Below, one piece after another: positions 8,528-17,626 of a DNA stretch of 64,000 nt. A model generated the notes under the pieces. That model was not told the DNA's origin. It worked only from the letters and a program-made list of their open reading frames with translations, and made no database searches. Each line of letters starts with the position of its first letter. Position 1 is the first letter of the stretch. Both the position numbers and the translations under genes were made by a program. The stretch lies in contig NZ_PVBQ01000018.1 of assembly GCF_002980525.1 (NCBI RefSeq), positions 1-64,000 of the forward strand. Reading direction: 5' to 3'. The DNA comes from Sphingobacterium haloxyli. GTDB lineage: Bacteria; Bacteroidota; Bacteroidia; Sphingobacteriales; Sphingobacteriaceae.

Positions 8528-9457
8528 TTAAAATTTCTTTTTTTGAAAATCTTCATAAGCCAAGACTATTCCCTCGCGCAAGGATGTCTTGTGTCGCCAT
8601 CCTAATGTGTGTAATTTACTGACATCCATTAATTTGCGAGGAGTGCCATCGGGTTTGCTTGTATCGAATCGGAGTTCGCCATTGTATCCTACAATTTCGC
8701 GTATGAGATAAGCAAGATCGTGGATGCTGATATCCTCACCTACGCCGACATTGATAAATTGTTCCTCGTCATAGTTTTGCATTAAAAAAACACAGGCCTC
8801 GCCTAAGTCGTCTGCGTATAGAAATTCCCGAAGTGGCGAGCCAGTCCCCCAGATACGCACTTCGCTCAGTCCTGCTATCTTCGCTTCGTGGAAACGGCGG
8901 ATTAGCGCGGGTAATACATGAGAGTTTTGCGGATGGTAGTTGTCATTAACGCCATATAGATTAGTAGGCATTGCCGAGATGAAATTACATCCATATTGTG
9001 AACGGTACGCTTCACACATTTTAATTCCAGCGATCTTTGCAATGGCATAAGGCTCGTTGGTAGGTTCCAATGTACCCGTCAGTAAATAATCCTCTTGGAG
9101 AGGCTGTGGAGCAAGTTTCGGATAAATACAGCTAGAGCCTAGGAACAACAGTTTTTTGACCTTCTGAATATAAGCTTGATGAATCACATTTGTTTGGATC
9201 ATGAGATTCTCGTAAAGAAAATCGGCGCGATAGGTGTTGTTTGCTACAATGCCGCCGACTTTTGCAGCCGCCAGGAATACGTATTCCGGTTGTTCTTCGG
9301 CGAAAAAATCCGCGACCTCCGATTGATTACGCAAATCAAGTTCTTTTGAGGTGCGTTTGACAAGGTGCCGGTACCCTTCTTTTTCTAATGCCCTGACAAT
9401 CGCCGAGCCCACCATTCCACGATGACCTGCAACAAATATTTTAGCTTCTTTTTCCAT
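8528..9457 (-). CDS. fcl: GDP-L-fucose synthase
   Basis: A 309-residue short-chain dehydrogenase (extended SDR) that epimerises and reduces GDP-4-keto-6-deoxymannose to GDP-L-fucose with NADPH. The nucleotide-binding GHRGMVGSAIV lies at the N-terminus, FLGSSCIYP carries the catalytic serine region near residue 105, and YAIAKIAG holds the Tyr-x3-Lys pair. Length and sequence fit WcaG/Fcl well. The usual partner gene, GDP-mannose 4,6-dehydratase, is not adjacent and must lie elsewhere. Its promoter overlaps that of the divergent trmB gene. Confidence 0.93.
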   Translation of the reverse strand: MEKEAKIFVAGHRGMVGSAIVRALEKEGYRHLVKRTSKELDLRNQSEVADFFAEEQPEYVFLAAAKVGGIVANNTYRADFLYENLMIQTNVIHQAYIQKVKKLLFLGSSCIYPKLAPQPLQEDYLLTGTLEPTNEPYAIAKIAGIKMCEAYRSQYGCNFISAMPTNLYGVNDNYHPQNSHVLPALIRRFHEAKIAGLSEVRIWGTGSPLREFLYADDLGEACVFLMQNYDEEQFINVGVGEDISIHDLAYLIREIVGYNGELRFDTSKPDGTPRKLMDVSKLHTLGWRHKTSLREGIVLAYEDFQKKKF

Positions 9458-9466
9458 TGATTCCTA

Positions 9467-9474
9467 CAAATATA
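9467..9474 (-). promoter_or_regulatory. -7 box of fcl
   Basis: The minus strand reads TATATTTG, a perfect TAnnTTTG box ending 9 nt before the ATG of fcl (9457). The expected leader is only about 6 nt. It overlaps the divergent promoter region of trmB. Confidence 0.5.
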
Positions 9475-9478
9475 AGAT

Positions 9479-9486
9479 TATTTTTG
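9479..9486 (+). promoter_or_regulatory. -7 box of trmB
   Basis: TATTTTTG matches TAnnTTTG and lies 17 nt before the trmB start codon at 9504. The expected leader is about 14 nt. It is back to back with the fcl promoter, so the two genes share a 46-nt regulatory gap. Confidence 0.5.
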
Positions 9487-9503
9487 CGGACAAATTTTTC
9501 AGA

Positions 9504-10151
9504 ATGGGTAAAGATAAGTTACGGAAATTTGCCGAAGTGGCTACCTTTAAAAACGTTGTGCAGTTAGATGCCGGAAAGGACTATAAGGGAGAATGGGCGG
9601 CTAAGTTCTTTGGGAATAATAATCCTGTTGTATTGGAGCTCGCCTGTGGTAAGGGAGAATATACTGTCAACCTGGCGAAAATGTTTCCTCATATCAATTT
9701 TATCGGCGTCGACTACAAAGGAAACCGAATATGGCGAGGAGCAAAAACAGCTTTGGAAGAAGGGATTGACAACGTTGGGTTTTTGCGGATTCAGATTGAA
9801 ACTGTATTGGAGCATTTTGCAGAAAATGAAGTGACGGAGATTTGGATTACTTTTCCTGATCCTCAGCCGCAAGAGAGTCGGGAGAAGAAACGGCTGACTA
9901 ACCCCAAGTTTCTAGAAAAATATAAAACGATTCTGAACGACAATGGCGTCATGCATCTAAAGACAGATAACGACGGCTTTTATGCCTATACATTGGAACA
10001 GATTGCACTGTTGAAGCTTCCGAAAATAAAAGAAACCACGGATTTGTACCACTCTAATTTAGTTGACGATGTACTTTCCATCAAAACGTATTATGAGCGG
10101 AAGTACCTTGCAGACAATAAAAATATCAATTATGTACAGTGGCGGTTTTAA
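9504..10151 (+). CDS. trmB: tRNA (guanine-N7-)-methyltransferase
   Basis: This 215-residue class I methyltransferase makes m7G46 in the variable loop of tRNA. The SAM-binding motif LELACGKGEYTVNLA is near residue 48, followed by FIGVDYKGNRIWRGAK. The TrmB signature WITFPDPQP is near residue 113, with the basic EKKRLTNPKFLEKY segment behind it. The length is usual. It stands alone on the plus strand, divergent from fcl and convergent with the RDD gene. Confidence 0.93.
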   Translation: MGKDKLRKFAEVATFKNVVQLDAGKDYKGEWAAKFFGNNNPVVLELACGKGEYTVNLAKMFPHINFIGVDYKGNRIWRGAKTALEEGIDNVGFLRIQIETVLEHFAENEVTEIWITFPDPQPQESREKKRLTNPKFLEKYKTILNDNGVMHLKTDNDGFYAYTLEQIALLKLPKIKETTDLYHSNLVDDVLSIKTYYERKYLADNKNINYVQWRF

Positions 10152-10154
10152 GTG

Positions 10155-10883
10155 TTATCGGTCCCTAAACGTATAATAATAGTCCTTAATGACAACCTCA
10201 ATAAACTCTTCAGGACGCATTTGAGGTTTCACGTCTAGCAGCTCTACTAGTTTATTGCTTAACGCCAAAATGATATTGTAATCTTTACGTTCGTATCCCT
10301 TTTTGTATATATCTTTAATGGTATTGGCATCTTTGTCTGATAACCGCATTACCTGAGGGAAGGTCACCGTATATTCTTGTGTAATCTCGGCAAATAAAGT
10401 TTGTTGCAGTACCATGTTTTGTTTCGTGCTGATGACGCTCGTGTCGGCTGCGATATCACCGATCCGTTGCGCATGTTTGGTGGCGATGATGCTGCTAATC
10501 CCAAGGGCCCCTGCGCATAAAAAGATATCCACGATAGAACATACCCAGCGGATAAAATATTGGTATACCGATGCGCGTGTGCCGTCTATTTTCACGACTT
10601 TAATACGCATAATCATTTTTCCGATGGTTTGTCCGTTAAAGAATGTCTCCATAAGAAAAGGGTAAAAAAATGCAGGTAGCAAAATAAGCATATAGACACC
10701 GGCAGTCAACCAAGGATCGTTTGTGCTAAAAAGACCGAAGCGAGATACGGTGTAATAGACCATTATAGCATAACACATAATTATGAAATAGTCGATCGCA
10801 AAGGCAATGATACGGGAACCGAGCGAAGCTAAATTATATTCGAATTTGACATTTTGAGGCGTATTTATAAATAGTTTATGCAT
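10155..10883 (-). CDS. RDD family membrane protein
   Basis: This 242-residue protein has the RDD domain: the start segment LGSRIIAFAIDYFIIMCY, a second hydrophobic pair, and the central TIGKMIMRIKVVKIDG motif, then a helix with R-W-V-C-S-I-V-D. Three or four transmembrane helices occupy the first 150 residues and a soluble helical tail of about 90 residues follows. RDD proteins are poorly understood; some act as sodium/proton antiporters. Its divergence from the SpoIIM/MoxR operon is a common Bacteroidota arrangement and suggests a related envelope role. Confidence 0.88.
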   Translation of the reverse strand: MHKLFINTPQNVKFEYNLASLGSRIIAFAIDYFIIMCYAIMVYYTVSRFGLFSTNDPWLTAGVYMLILLPAFFYPFLMETFFNGQTIGKMIMRIKVVKIDGTRASVYQYFIRWVCSIVDIFLCAGALGISSIIATKHAQRIGDIAADTSVISTKQNMVLQQTLFAEITQEYTVTFPQVMRLSDKDANTIKDIYKKGYERKDYNIILALSNKLVELLDVKPQMRPEEFIEVVIKDYYYTFRDR

Positions 10884-10976
10884 ATTTCCTATATTAGCTT
10901 CGAGTAGACGCTACGTTTTAGTTTCTCCTCATTACTTTGTTTATTTTACTTAAAGATAGAGAATTAGAAAGACATA

Positions 10977-11939
10977 ATGAGAGAAGCATCCTTTATTGAA
11001 CGAAATAAAGAAAAATGGATCTTAATTGAAAATAATTTGAGAAATAAAATCAATGTAGATCCCGATGTCCTGGCTTCCGATTATATCGAATTGACGAACG
11101 ACTTGGCGTATGCACAGACATTTTATCCGCGGTCAAAGACAAAAGATTATTTGAATGAACTGGCCATATTGGCCCATCAGCAGTTGTATCGTGATCAAAA
11201 ATCATCAGAAAACCAGTTCAAGCGTTTTGTACAACAGGAGATTCCAGAGGCAATATGGCAACTGCGCCGTCCAATGCTTTATTCCTTACTCATTTTCTGC
11301 CTAGCGATAGCCATTGGATTTATTTCAGCTCATTACGATTTGGATTTCGTACGTTTAATCTTAGGCGATTATTACGTAGACATGAGCATAGCTAACATCG
11401 AGGAGGGAAACCCAGCTGGTGTTTATCAGGGAGGAAGTGAGATCGGTTCCGCCTTGGCCATTACGATTAACAATGTCAGGGTCGCTTTCCTGGCATTTGT
11501 ACTAGGCGTATTTTACAGCATAGGGACAGGCTATATCTTATTCAGCAACGGTATCATGGTAGCCGCTTTTCACCATCTGTTTTTTCGGTATGGCGTCATG
11601 GAGGAAGCCATGTCCGCTATTTGGATTCATGGAGCTATTGAATTATCAGTAATTGTCATTGCCGGGGGCTGTGGACTCGCTATTGGAAATAGTCTACTGT
11701 TCCCAAAATCCTATACAAGACTCGAATCGTTCAAACGGGCGATGAAAACTGCCTCCAAGGTGTTAATAAGCACTATTCCGTTCTTTATTGTAGCGGGTTT
11801 TCTGGAGGGGTTTGTGACAAGACATTATCAAATTTCAATTTGGTTGTGTATTAGTATTATTCTAGCCTCATTTATGGCTATTATCTATTTCTATATAATC
11901 AGACCTTATCAACTGGCAAGAATTAACGGATGGAAATAG
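10977..11939 (+). CDS. Stage II sporulation protein M (SpoIIM)-like membrane protein
   Basis: This 320-residue protein has a soluble helical N-terminal region with the R-x-K-x6-LNELAILAHQ segment, then at least five transmembrane helices. The conserved SpoIIM-family stretches are the helix around NNVRVAFLAFVLGVFYSIGTG and the IHGAIELSVIVIAGG motif. In sporulating bacteria SpoIIM helps remodel peptidoglycan during engulfment; in non-sporulating Bacteroidota it recurs with MoxR/DUF58 operons and its role is unknown. It overlaps the next gene by 10 nt and starts a six-gene operon. Confidence 0.88.
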   Translation: MREASFIERNKEKWILIENNLRNKINVDPDVLASDYIELTNDLAYAQTFYPRSKTKDYLNELAILAHQQLYRDQKSSENQFKRFVQQEIPEAIWQLRRPMLYSLLIFCLAIAIGFISAHYDLDFVRLILGDYYVDMSIANIEEGNPAGVYQGGSEIGSALAITINNVRVAFLAFVLGVFYSIGTGYILFSNGIMVAAFHHLFFRYGVMEEAMSAIWIHGAIELSVIVIAGGCGLAIGNSLLFPKSYTRLESFKRAMKTASKVLISTIPFFIVAGFLEGFVTRHYQISIWLCISIILASFMAIIYFYIIRPYQLARINGWK

Positions 11940-12847
11940 ATTTTGAATTTCGGAAAGAACGCAAACTAGGTGAAATTGTCCAAGATTTCATCAACCTCTT
12001 GCGGCTGGTGCTCGGGCATTTCTTTCAAACGATTTTGAAACTTGCTATTATTCCGTTATGCATCATGTTGATTCTCATCTATTACGGGACGACTAAAATA
12101 AATTTAACAGCAAGCCAAAGTTGGACAGAATCACTGGATCTTATATTCGTAGCATTTGCTACGTTATTTTCGCTGCTGGTCGTGAGTATGGTATTCTTTG
12201 GGCTAGCCATTGAATATTTTGTCTTGCTAAAGAACAAGAGGGGAACTGATTTTGATTCCAATGATGTTTGGCAGGCTTTTGTAGCGAATCTAGGCAAATA
12301 TTTTAAATTTTTGATAGTAAGTATCTTGGCTTTCGTTATTTTATTTATTCCTGTTATGTTCGCTATGATTGTTCTGATGTTTATTCCGCTGGTAGGAAGT
12401 TTTGCGGTCGGAATTTTGGGAGCGTTTATAGGTGTTTGGTTCTTCTGTGCGTTCTTGTTCTATCGGGAGGGATATATGCCAGCCAGTAATGCCATGCAAC
12501 AAAGCTTTTCCATCTTAAAGAAAAAAATCATCGATTATAGTGTCTCCGCGTATGTGGTCAGCTTGGTGTTCCAGACACTTCTGGTTATGCTCACCTTAAT
12601 ACCGTCTCTTATTATCGGTATTATCGCTTATAATACCATTGGTTTTGACACTACATTTTTTGATAGTATTGCCGGACGCCTGTTTACATCTATCGGTGCT
12701 ACTTTATTGGTTTTACTCTATATCGTGTATTATATGTTTACGGTTTTGGTGTCTGGGATTATTTATGAGACAGCGAAAGAAGTAACCTATGGTGAAGACG
12801 TGTACGAAAAGATACAGCATCTGGGAAAGGAGGAAGATGGGTTGTAG
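11930..12847 (+). CDS. Uncharacterised polytopic membrane protein of the MoxR operon
   Basis: A 305-residue protein with about six transmembrane segments (about residues 38-55, 70-95, 120-145, 150-175, 200-230, 245-275) and short charged ends. No catalytic motif is visible. It resembles the loosely defined glycerophosphoryl-diester-phosphodiesterase membrane-domain/DUF4013 type of proteins, but that match is weak. It is placed between SpoIIM-like and DUF4129 genes with overlaps of 10 and 11 nt, so it is almost certainly co-translated with them. Confidence 0.8.
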   Translation: MEIDFEFRKERKLGEIVQDFINLLRLVLGHFFQTILKLAIIPLCIMLILIYYGTTKINLTASQSWTESLDLIFVAFATLFSLLVVSMVFFGLAIEYFVLLKNKRGTDFDSNDVWQAFVANLGKYFKFLIVSILAFVILFIPVMFAMIVLMFIPLVGSFAVGILGAFIGVWFFCAFLFYREGYMPASNAMQQSFSILKKKIIDYSVSAYVVSLVFQTLLVMLTLIPSLIIGIIAYNTIGFDTTFFDSIAGRLFTSIGATLLVLLYIVYYMFTVLVSGIIYETAKEVTYGEDVYEKIQHLGKEEDGL

Positions 12848-13664
12848 ATTATTTCTTGTTATGTTCGTACTAGGGTTCTTATCTGTTTCATACGCGCAAG
12901 TTGAGGACACGATAGAATCCTTATCTCCTCCCTTGACCGAAGACAGTATATCCATGAAAGCACCGGAACATGCGCCGCAGGATTGGATAGATTATATGCA
13001 GGATGGTTATTACGACACTGTTCCACGTATGAATCAAATTCCGCAGGTGGATACAGCGACATATACTAAATTGATCGAGCGTTATCAGGATGAGGAATTT
13101 GATTATGATAAGAATAGTCCAAACCGTATTGGTCTATTCAAGAAAATACTGGATAGGCTAGGACGGATGTTGAACAATCTTTTTCCGTCGAGGGAGTATT
13201 TCCAGTTTGCTGATGTAGTGTATAAATTACTAGCTGTTGCAGCTTTGGTCCTTTTTGTATGGATTATCTATCGGGTATTATTTTCAAGTAAGCGTTTATT
13301 GATAAAAGATAAGGATGATGACGATGCATCCGACGAGGTAAAATTTGTAGAGAAAAATCTCTTGGAGATCGATCTCGCAGACTATATTGATAAAGCCCAA
13401 AAAGAGCATGATTTTGCTTTGGCTATTCGTTATCTCAACCTGCTGAATATACAATTATTGGCGAAGCGGGAACTGATTCATTGGAAATATACCAAAACAC
13501 ATGTAGAGCTTATAGAAGAGATAGAGCACGAAGAATTGAAACGTGATTTTACGCGAAATGTAAATATATATAATCGCGTGTGGTATGGGAACATGCCTGT
13601 AGATCAAGCTAAATACGAGGAATTTGCCTCTTATTTCTTAACTTTTCAATCAAAATGGCGATGA
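12837..13664 (+). CDS. DUF4129 domain-containing membrane protein
   Basis: The chosen start at 12837 gives 275 residues with a signal peptide (CRLFLVMFVLGFLSVSYAQ). It is preceded by GGAAAGGAGG, an unusually good Shine-Dalgarno site for this phylum; a longer frame beginning at 12789 would spoil the signal. After an acidic periplasmic region there is one transmembrane helix (about 132-152) and a cytoplasmic DUF4129 domain with the AIRYLNLLNIQLLAKRELI helix and W-K-Y-T-K-T. DUF4129 often accompanies transglutaminase, MoxR and DUF58 proteins. It overlaps both neighbours. Confidence 0.88.
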   Translation: MGCRLFLVMFVLGFLSVSYAQVEDTIESLSPPLTEDSISMKAPEHAPQDWIDYMQDGYYDTVPRMNQIPQVDTATYTKLIERYQDEEFDYDKNSPNRIGLFKKILDRLGRMLNNLFPSREYFQFADVVYKLLAVAALVLFVWIIYRVLFSSKRLLIKDKDDDDASDEVKFVEKNLLEIDLADYIDKAQKEHDFALAIRYLNLLNIQLLAKRELIHWKYTKTHVELIEEIEHEELKRDFTRNVNIYNRVWYGNMPVDQAKYEEFASYFLTFQSKWR

Positions 13665-14869
13665 AGAACTCGGGTAAATTTGGTCTTATGTTGCTCGGTA
13701 TCACGGTATTGATTATTGCGTTTATTGATTTAGCAAGCGATAAGCAGATCGATTGGTCAAAAACTTATGACCAACGGGACAAAATTCCTTATGGTTTATA
13801 TGTAACCCGGGAAGAATTGCCCGAAATTATGGAAAATCAGGTACAGGTAGAAGACTTCACCTCTACAAACTATGATTTTCTGAAGGCATTTTTATCGGAG
13901 AAAGAACAAAGTAGTTTGGTTTATATCGTAAACGGATTCTACGAAGGAAAGGAGGTAACGGGCGAGCTACTGAAATTTGTAGAAAGGGGAGGAGAAGTTT
14001 TTATTTCTGCTAATGGCTTTCCACTTTATTTACTTGATACGCTGGGGATAAAGCAACAATATCATTATCCCCACAATTTTAATGAGGTCATTAATGTGGA
14101 GGATCGTCCCTACTCATTGGCGGATGGTAAGACAGCCCATTATAAGGATTTGGACTATCCCGGGTTGTTCTGCGATTTGGATACGGTTAATACGCGTATA
14201 ATCGGTCATTATGCGGTAGAAGATAGGGAGATACCTAATTTTATCGAGTTAAGAAGAGGAAAAGGCCGCTTTTTATTGCATCTGGAACCGCTGATGTTTA
14301 CCAATTACTACATGTTAAAGGAGGAGAACTTTATATACGGAGCGGCTGTGTTGAAATTACTTTCCAATAAGGAGATATACTGGTTCGATAGTACATTTAA
14401 AGGAACACAGGAGGCAAAGACACCCCTGCGTGTATTGTTGCAAAATGATGGATTGCGCCAGGCCTGGTATATTTTACTTTTTGGGCTTATCCTATTTTTA
14501 TTGTTTAAAAGTAAGCGGGAACAACGGGCGGTTCATGTCGTGGACCCAGAACCAAATCTATCTAAGGAATTTGCGCGTACGATAGCCACTTTATATTATG
14601 AGAGCGGAAATCCGGGCAACCTTATACAAAAGAAAGTAGAATACTTTTTGTATGAGATCCGAACGCATTTTCAATTGGATATTCTGCAATTGGAAGATGA
14701 GCTTTTTGCGAGACAATTGTCGCTGAAAACCGGTGTTCCGTTGGACGAGTGTAAAAACTTGGTCGAGCTCCTTCTAAGATATCGAAAAGTGCGTACGGCT
14801 ACCGATGCCGAATTGGTAGCGCTAAATAAAAGAATAGAAGATTTTAAACATAAAGCACACATGCTATGA
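13655..14869 (+). CDS. DUF4350 domain-containing protein
   Basis: This 404-residue protein has an N-terminal membrane anchor (about residues 10-26), then a DUF4350 domain beginning DQRDKIPYGLYVTREELPE with a GATase-like fold (LVYIVNGFYEGKEVTGELLKFVERGGEVFISA), a second transmembrane helix near residue 272 and a cytoplasmic helical tail. The domain is non-enzymatic as far as known. The start overlaps the DUF4129 gene by 10 nt, and the stop overlaps the moxR start by 4 nt, so translation is coupled. Confidence 0.88.
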   Translation: MAMKNSGKFGLMLLGITVLIIAFIDLASDKQIDWSKTYDQRDKIPYGLYVTREELPEIMENQVQVEDFTSTNYDFLKAFLSEKEQSSLVYIVNGFYEGKEVTGELLKFVERGGEVFISANGFPLYLLDTLGIKQQYHYPHNFNEVINVEDRPYSLADGKTAHYKDLDYPGLFCDLDTVNTRIIGHYAVEDREIPNFIELRRGKGRFLLHLEPLMFTNYYMLKEENFIYGAAVLKLLSNKEIYWFDSTFKGTQEAKTPLRVLLQNDGLRQAWYILLFGLILFLLFKSKREQRAVHVVDPEPNLSKEFARTIATLYYESGNPGNLIQKKVEYFLYEIRTHFQLDILQLEDELFARQLSLKTGVPLDECKNLVELLLRYRKVRTATDAELVALNKRIEDFKHKAHML

Positions 14870-15861
14870 GCGAACTAGGAAATAAATATGAACCCACTTT
14901 TGAGAACAGAATAGACCTAACCGAGCTGAAAGATAAGATGGGGGCGGTGAAGCAGGAGGTTAAAAAGGTCATTATAGGTCAAGACGAAGTCGTTCATAAA
15001 CTGTTGATTGCTATACTGGCCACAGGCCATTCGTTGATAGAAGGGATGCCAGGTGTGGCGAAAACATTGACAGCAAAGTTGCTAGCCAAAGCGGTCAAAG
15101 GTCAATTTAAACGCATACAGTTTACACCTGATTTGATGCCTTCGGATGTAACAGGATCGTCGGTGCTAGACCTGAAGACCAATGAGTTTGAATTTAAGAA
15201 GGGACCGATTTTCGGTCATATTGTCTTGATAGACGAAATAAACCGCGCCCCGGCAAAAACGCAATCATCGTTGTTCGAGTGTATGTCTGAAAGGCAGGTG
15301 ACGGTGGACGGCATCACCTATCCCGTGCCAACGCCGTTTGTGGTTTTTGCTACGCAGAATCCGATAGAGCACGAAGGAACCTATCGTTTGCCCGAAGCGC
15401 AATTGGACCGTTTCCTGTTCAAAATTAATATTGATTATCCGACGATAGAGCAAGAGTTGGATATCTTGCGTGAGCATCACGCGCAAAAAGCGAACAATAA
15501 GGAAGATTTGGTACAGCCCGTGTTAGCTATCGACGAATTGATCGGTTTTCAACAGTTGATAAAATCTGTATATGTACACGAAGATGTCTTGACTTACATT
15601 GCACAGGTGGTCTATCATACGCGTTCTAATCCAAATCTCACACTCGGAGCCTCGCCACGCGCTTCGATCGCGCTGTTGGAGGCCTCAAAAGCTGGTGCAG
15701 CGCTCCAAGGAAGGGACTTTATTACGCCGGACGATGTCAAGTATGTAGCACCCGCTATACTAGGACATCGCGTGCTACTGACTCCAGAAAAGGAGATGGA
15801 AGGGTTTACAAGTGATTATATCATCAAACAGATTGTAGACAGTATCGAAATCCCGAGGTAA
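14866..15861 (+). CDS. MoxR family AAA+ ATPase
   Basis: A 331-residue MoxR ATPase. Walker A is GMPGVAKTLTAKLLAK (near residue 63), with A in place of the usual G before K, as is normal in MoxR. Walker B is LIDEINRAPAKTQSSL, followed by MSERQVT and the ATQNPIEHEGTYRLPEAQLD sensor region. MoxR proteins act as chaperones that mature or insert metal cofactors, or regulate envelope stress. It is followed by a DUF58 gene with a 1-nt overlap, the classic MoxR-DUF58 pair. Confidence 0.95.
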   Translation: MSELGNKYEPTFENRIDLTELKDKMGAVKQEVKKVIIGQDEVVHKLLIAILATGHSLIEGMPGVAKTLTAKLLAKAVKGQFKRIQFTPDLMPSDVTGSSVLDLKTNEFEFKKGPIFGHIVLIDEINRAPAKTQSSLFECMSERQVTVDGITYPVPTPFVVFATQNPIEHEGTYRLPEAQLDRFLFKINIDYPTIEQELDILREHHAQKANNKEDLVQPVLAIDELIGFQQLIKSVYVHEDVLTYIAQVVYHTRSNPNLTLGASPRASIALLEASKAGAALQGRDFITPDDVKYVAPAILGHRVLLTPEKEMEGFTSDYIIKQIVDSIEIPR

Positions 15862-17189
15862 TGCGTTTTATCCGTAGTCTGTATGTACGCAACAAGTTCT
15901 TCTATGCGCTACTTCTATTAGCGACATGCTTTGTTTTGTCTTTTTTTATCAAATTGTTTTTTCCTTTCGTAATTGCACTCCTTTGGTTATTTGTGGCGGC
16001 GTGTATATGGGATATCATGTTTCTCTACTATGGAAAGAATAAGGTCATTATACAGCGAAATTATCCAGAGAAACTATCAAACGGGGATGAGAATGACATG
16101 GAGATTCAGTTGACCAGTAATTATCCGGCCAAGGTTTATATTCGTCTATTGGAAGAATTTCCAACACAGCTGCAACTACGAAACGTGGAATTGACGTCAG
16201 CGATTTTGCCGCGGGAAATCAAATCGATCCACTATCAGATCCGTCCGACTTCTCGGGGTATTCATGCGTTCGGAAGATGCCATGCCTTAGTGCACAGGCT
16301 CGGTTTATTTACAAGAAAGTTTACATTGACTGAGCCCCTCGAACTAGCCTGCTACCCCTCGTTTATCCAGATGCGGAAATATCAATTATTAGCAACTACA
16401 GATAGATTAGTGGACTTGGGAATTAAGCGTATCCGAAAAATTGGTGCTACGTTGGAATTTGACCATATACGGGAATATGTTAGAGGTGATGAATATCGTC
16501 ATCTCAACTGGAAAGCAACAGCCAAGCATAAAAAATTATTGGTTAATCAATATCAAGAAGAGAAATCACAACCCATCTATGCGCTCATTGACACTGGTCG
16601 GGTCATGCGCATGCCTTTCAACGGGTTGACGCTCCTCGATTATGCCATTAACTCGACCTTGGTGTTGACGAATGCAGCTATCCTGAAACAAGACCGCGCT
16701 GGCATGCTAACCTTTTCCAAAACGGTGTTCAACCACATTCCTGCGGAGAAACGCAATAATCAAATGCAACTGATCTCCGAGAAACTCTACAATATCACAA
16801 CCGCTTTCGAAGAATCCGAGTTTGGTAATCTGTATGCTTTCTGTAACAAACACATCAATAAACGGTCGTTCCTGATGTTGTATACTAATTTTGAAACGAT
16901 AGACGCTTTGTCACGACAAATGGCTTATTTACGTATGTTATCCAGGACGCATATTGTAGTCGTAGTCGTGTTCAAGAATACGGAGTTGATCGATATGGCA
17001 AAAGAAGAAGGAAAAAAAACGATTGATGTGTATAACCAAATCATTGCACAGAAATTTGTACACGAAAAACAGCTTGTTATTCAGGAATTACATAGACAGG
17101 GAATCCAAACCATCTATACGTCTCCCGAGAACTTAACCATCAACGCCATCAACAAATATCTGGAAATTAAAGCGCGAGGGCTGTTGTAA
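15861..17189 (+). CDS. DUF58 (VWA-like) domain-containing protein
   Basis: This 442-residue protein has two N-terminal transmembrane helices (about residues 13-50), a beta-rich periplasmic or cytoplasmic region, and the DUF58 signature GATLEFDHIREYVRGDEYR followed by HLNWKATAK. The C-terminal half resembles a von Willebrand A fold (IYALIDTGRVM, DYAINSTLVL). DUF58 proteins are obligate neighbours of MoxR and may be its clients. It is the last gene of the operon and converges with queD one base later. Confidence 0.9.
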   Translation: MRFIRSLYVRNKFFYALLLLATCFVLSFFIKLFFPFVIALLWLFVAACIWDIMFLYYGKNKVIIQRNYPEKLSNGDENDMEIQLTSNYPAKVYIRLLEEFPTQLQLRNVELTSAILPREIKSIHYQIRPTSRGIHAFGRCHALVHRLGLFTRKFTLTEPLELACYPSFIQMRKYQLLATTDRLVDLGIKRIRKIGATLEFDHIREYVRGDEYRHLNWKATAKHKKLLVNQYQEEKSQPIYALIDTGRVMRMPFNGLTLLDYAINSTLVLTNAAILKQDRAGMLTFSKTVFNHIPAEKRNNQMQLISEKLYNITTAFEESEFGNLYAFCNKHINKRSFLMLYTNFETIDALSRQMAYLRMLSRTHIVVVVVFKNTELIDMAKEEGKKTIDVYNQIIAQKFVHEKQLVIQELHRQGIQTIYTSPENLTINAINKYLEIKARGLL

Positions 17190-17190
17190 G

Positions 17191-17613
17191 CTATAAGCTA
17201 TATGTCGCAGAGCATTTAGCTGTTTCTTCTATTTTGCAGGAAACCAACCGAACGGGATAATCTTTTAATTGTTGCGGGCCGATATGTTCTACCAAATATT
17301 TTGCGATGTTTTCGGCTGTGGGATTGAAAGGAACAATCACAAGGCTTTCGCCGGAAACTTCCTGCAATTGAGGCAATAACTCATCTTTCTCCCAGACTAA
17401 AAATTTATGATCAAAATGGTCTTCCAACCACTGGCAAAGAGCCGTTTTGATAACAGAGAAATCAACAACCCGACCTATTTCATCTAATTGATCGGCCGTC
17501 ACTGTAAAATGTATACGATAGTTGTGACCGTGTAACAGCCGGCATTTTCCTTCATGTCCAACGACACGGTGTCCACAGGATATGTCATGGTATCTTTCTA
17601 CAAGCATCATCAT
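17191..17613 (-). CDS. queD: 6-carboxytetrahydropterin synthase (QueD/PTPS family)
   Basis: This enzyme belongs to the 6-pyruvoyl-tetrahydropterin synthase family, probably QueD in queuosine/7-deazaguanine synthesis. Zinc ligands are visible in SCGHRVVGHEGKCRLLHGHNY, the second-half DHKFLVWEKDE carries the catalytic Asp-His, and PFNPTAENIAKYL is the family's pterin-binding stretch. The start is chosen at the first of three consecutive ATG codons (17613), which gives 140 residues and avoids overlap with lipB. A TAnnTTTG box abuts these ATGs. It is the last gene of hflX-lipB-queD. Confidence 0.85.
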   Translation of the reverse strand: MMMLVERYHDISCGHRVVGHEGKCRLLHGHNYRIHFTVTADQLDEIGRVVDFSVIKTALCQWLEDHFDHKFLVWEKDELLPQLQEVSGESLVIVPFNPTAENIAKYLVEHIGPQQLKDYPVRLVSCKIEETAKCSATYSL

Positions 17614-17614
17614 A

Positions 17615-17622
17615 CAAAGATA
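17615..17622 (-). promoter_or_regulatory. -7 box abutting the queD start codons
   Basis: The minus strand reads TATCTTTG, a perfect TAnnTTTG match, followed by one T and then ATGATGATG. If used, transcription would begin at or within the first ATG, giving a leaderless message translated from the second or third ATG. The box lies inside the 3' end region of lipB, so it would be an internal promoter. Confidence 0.4.
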
Positions 17623-17626
17623 ATAT

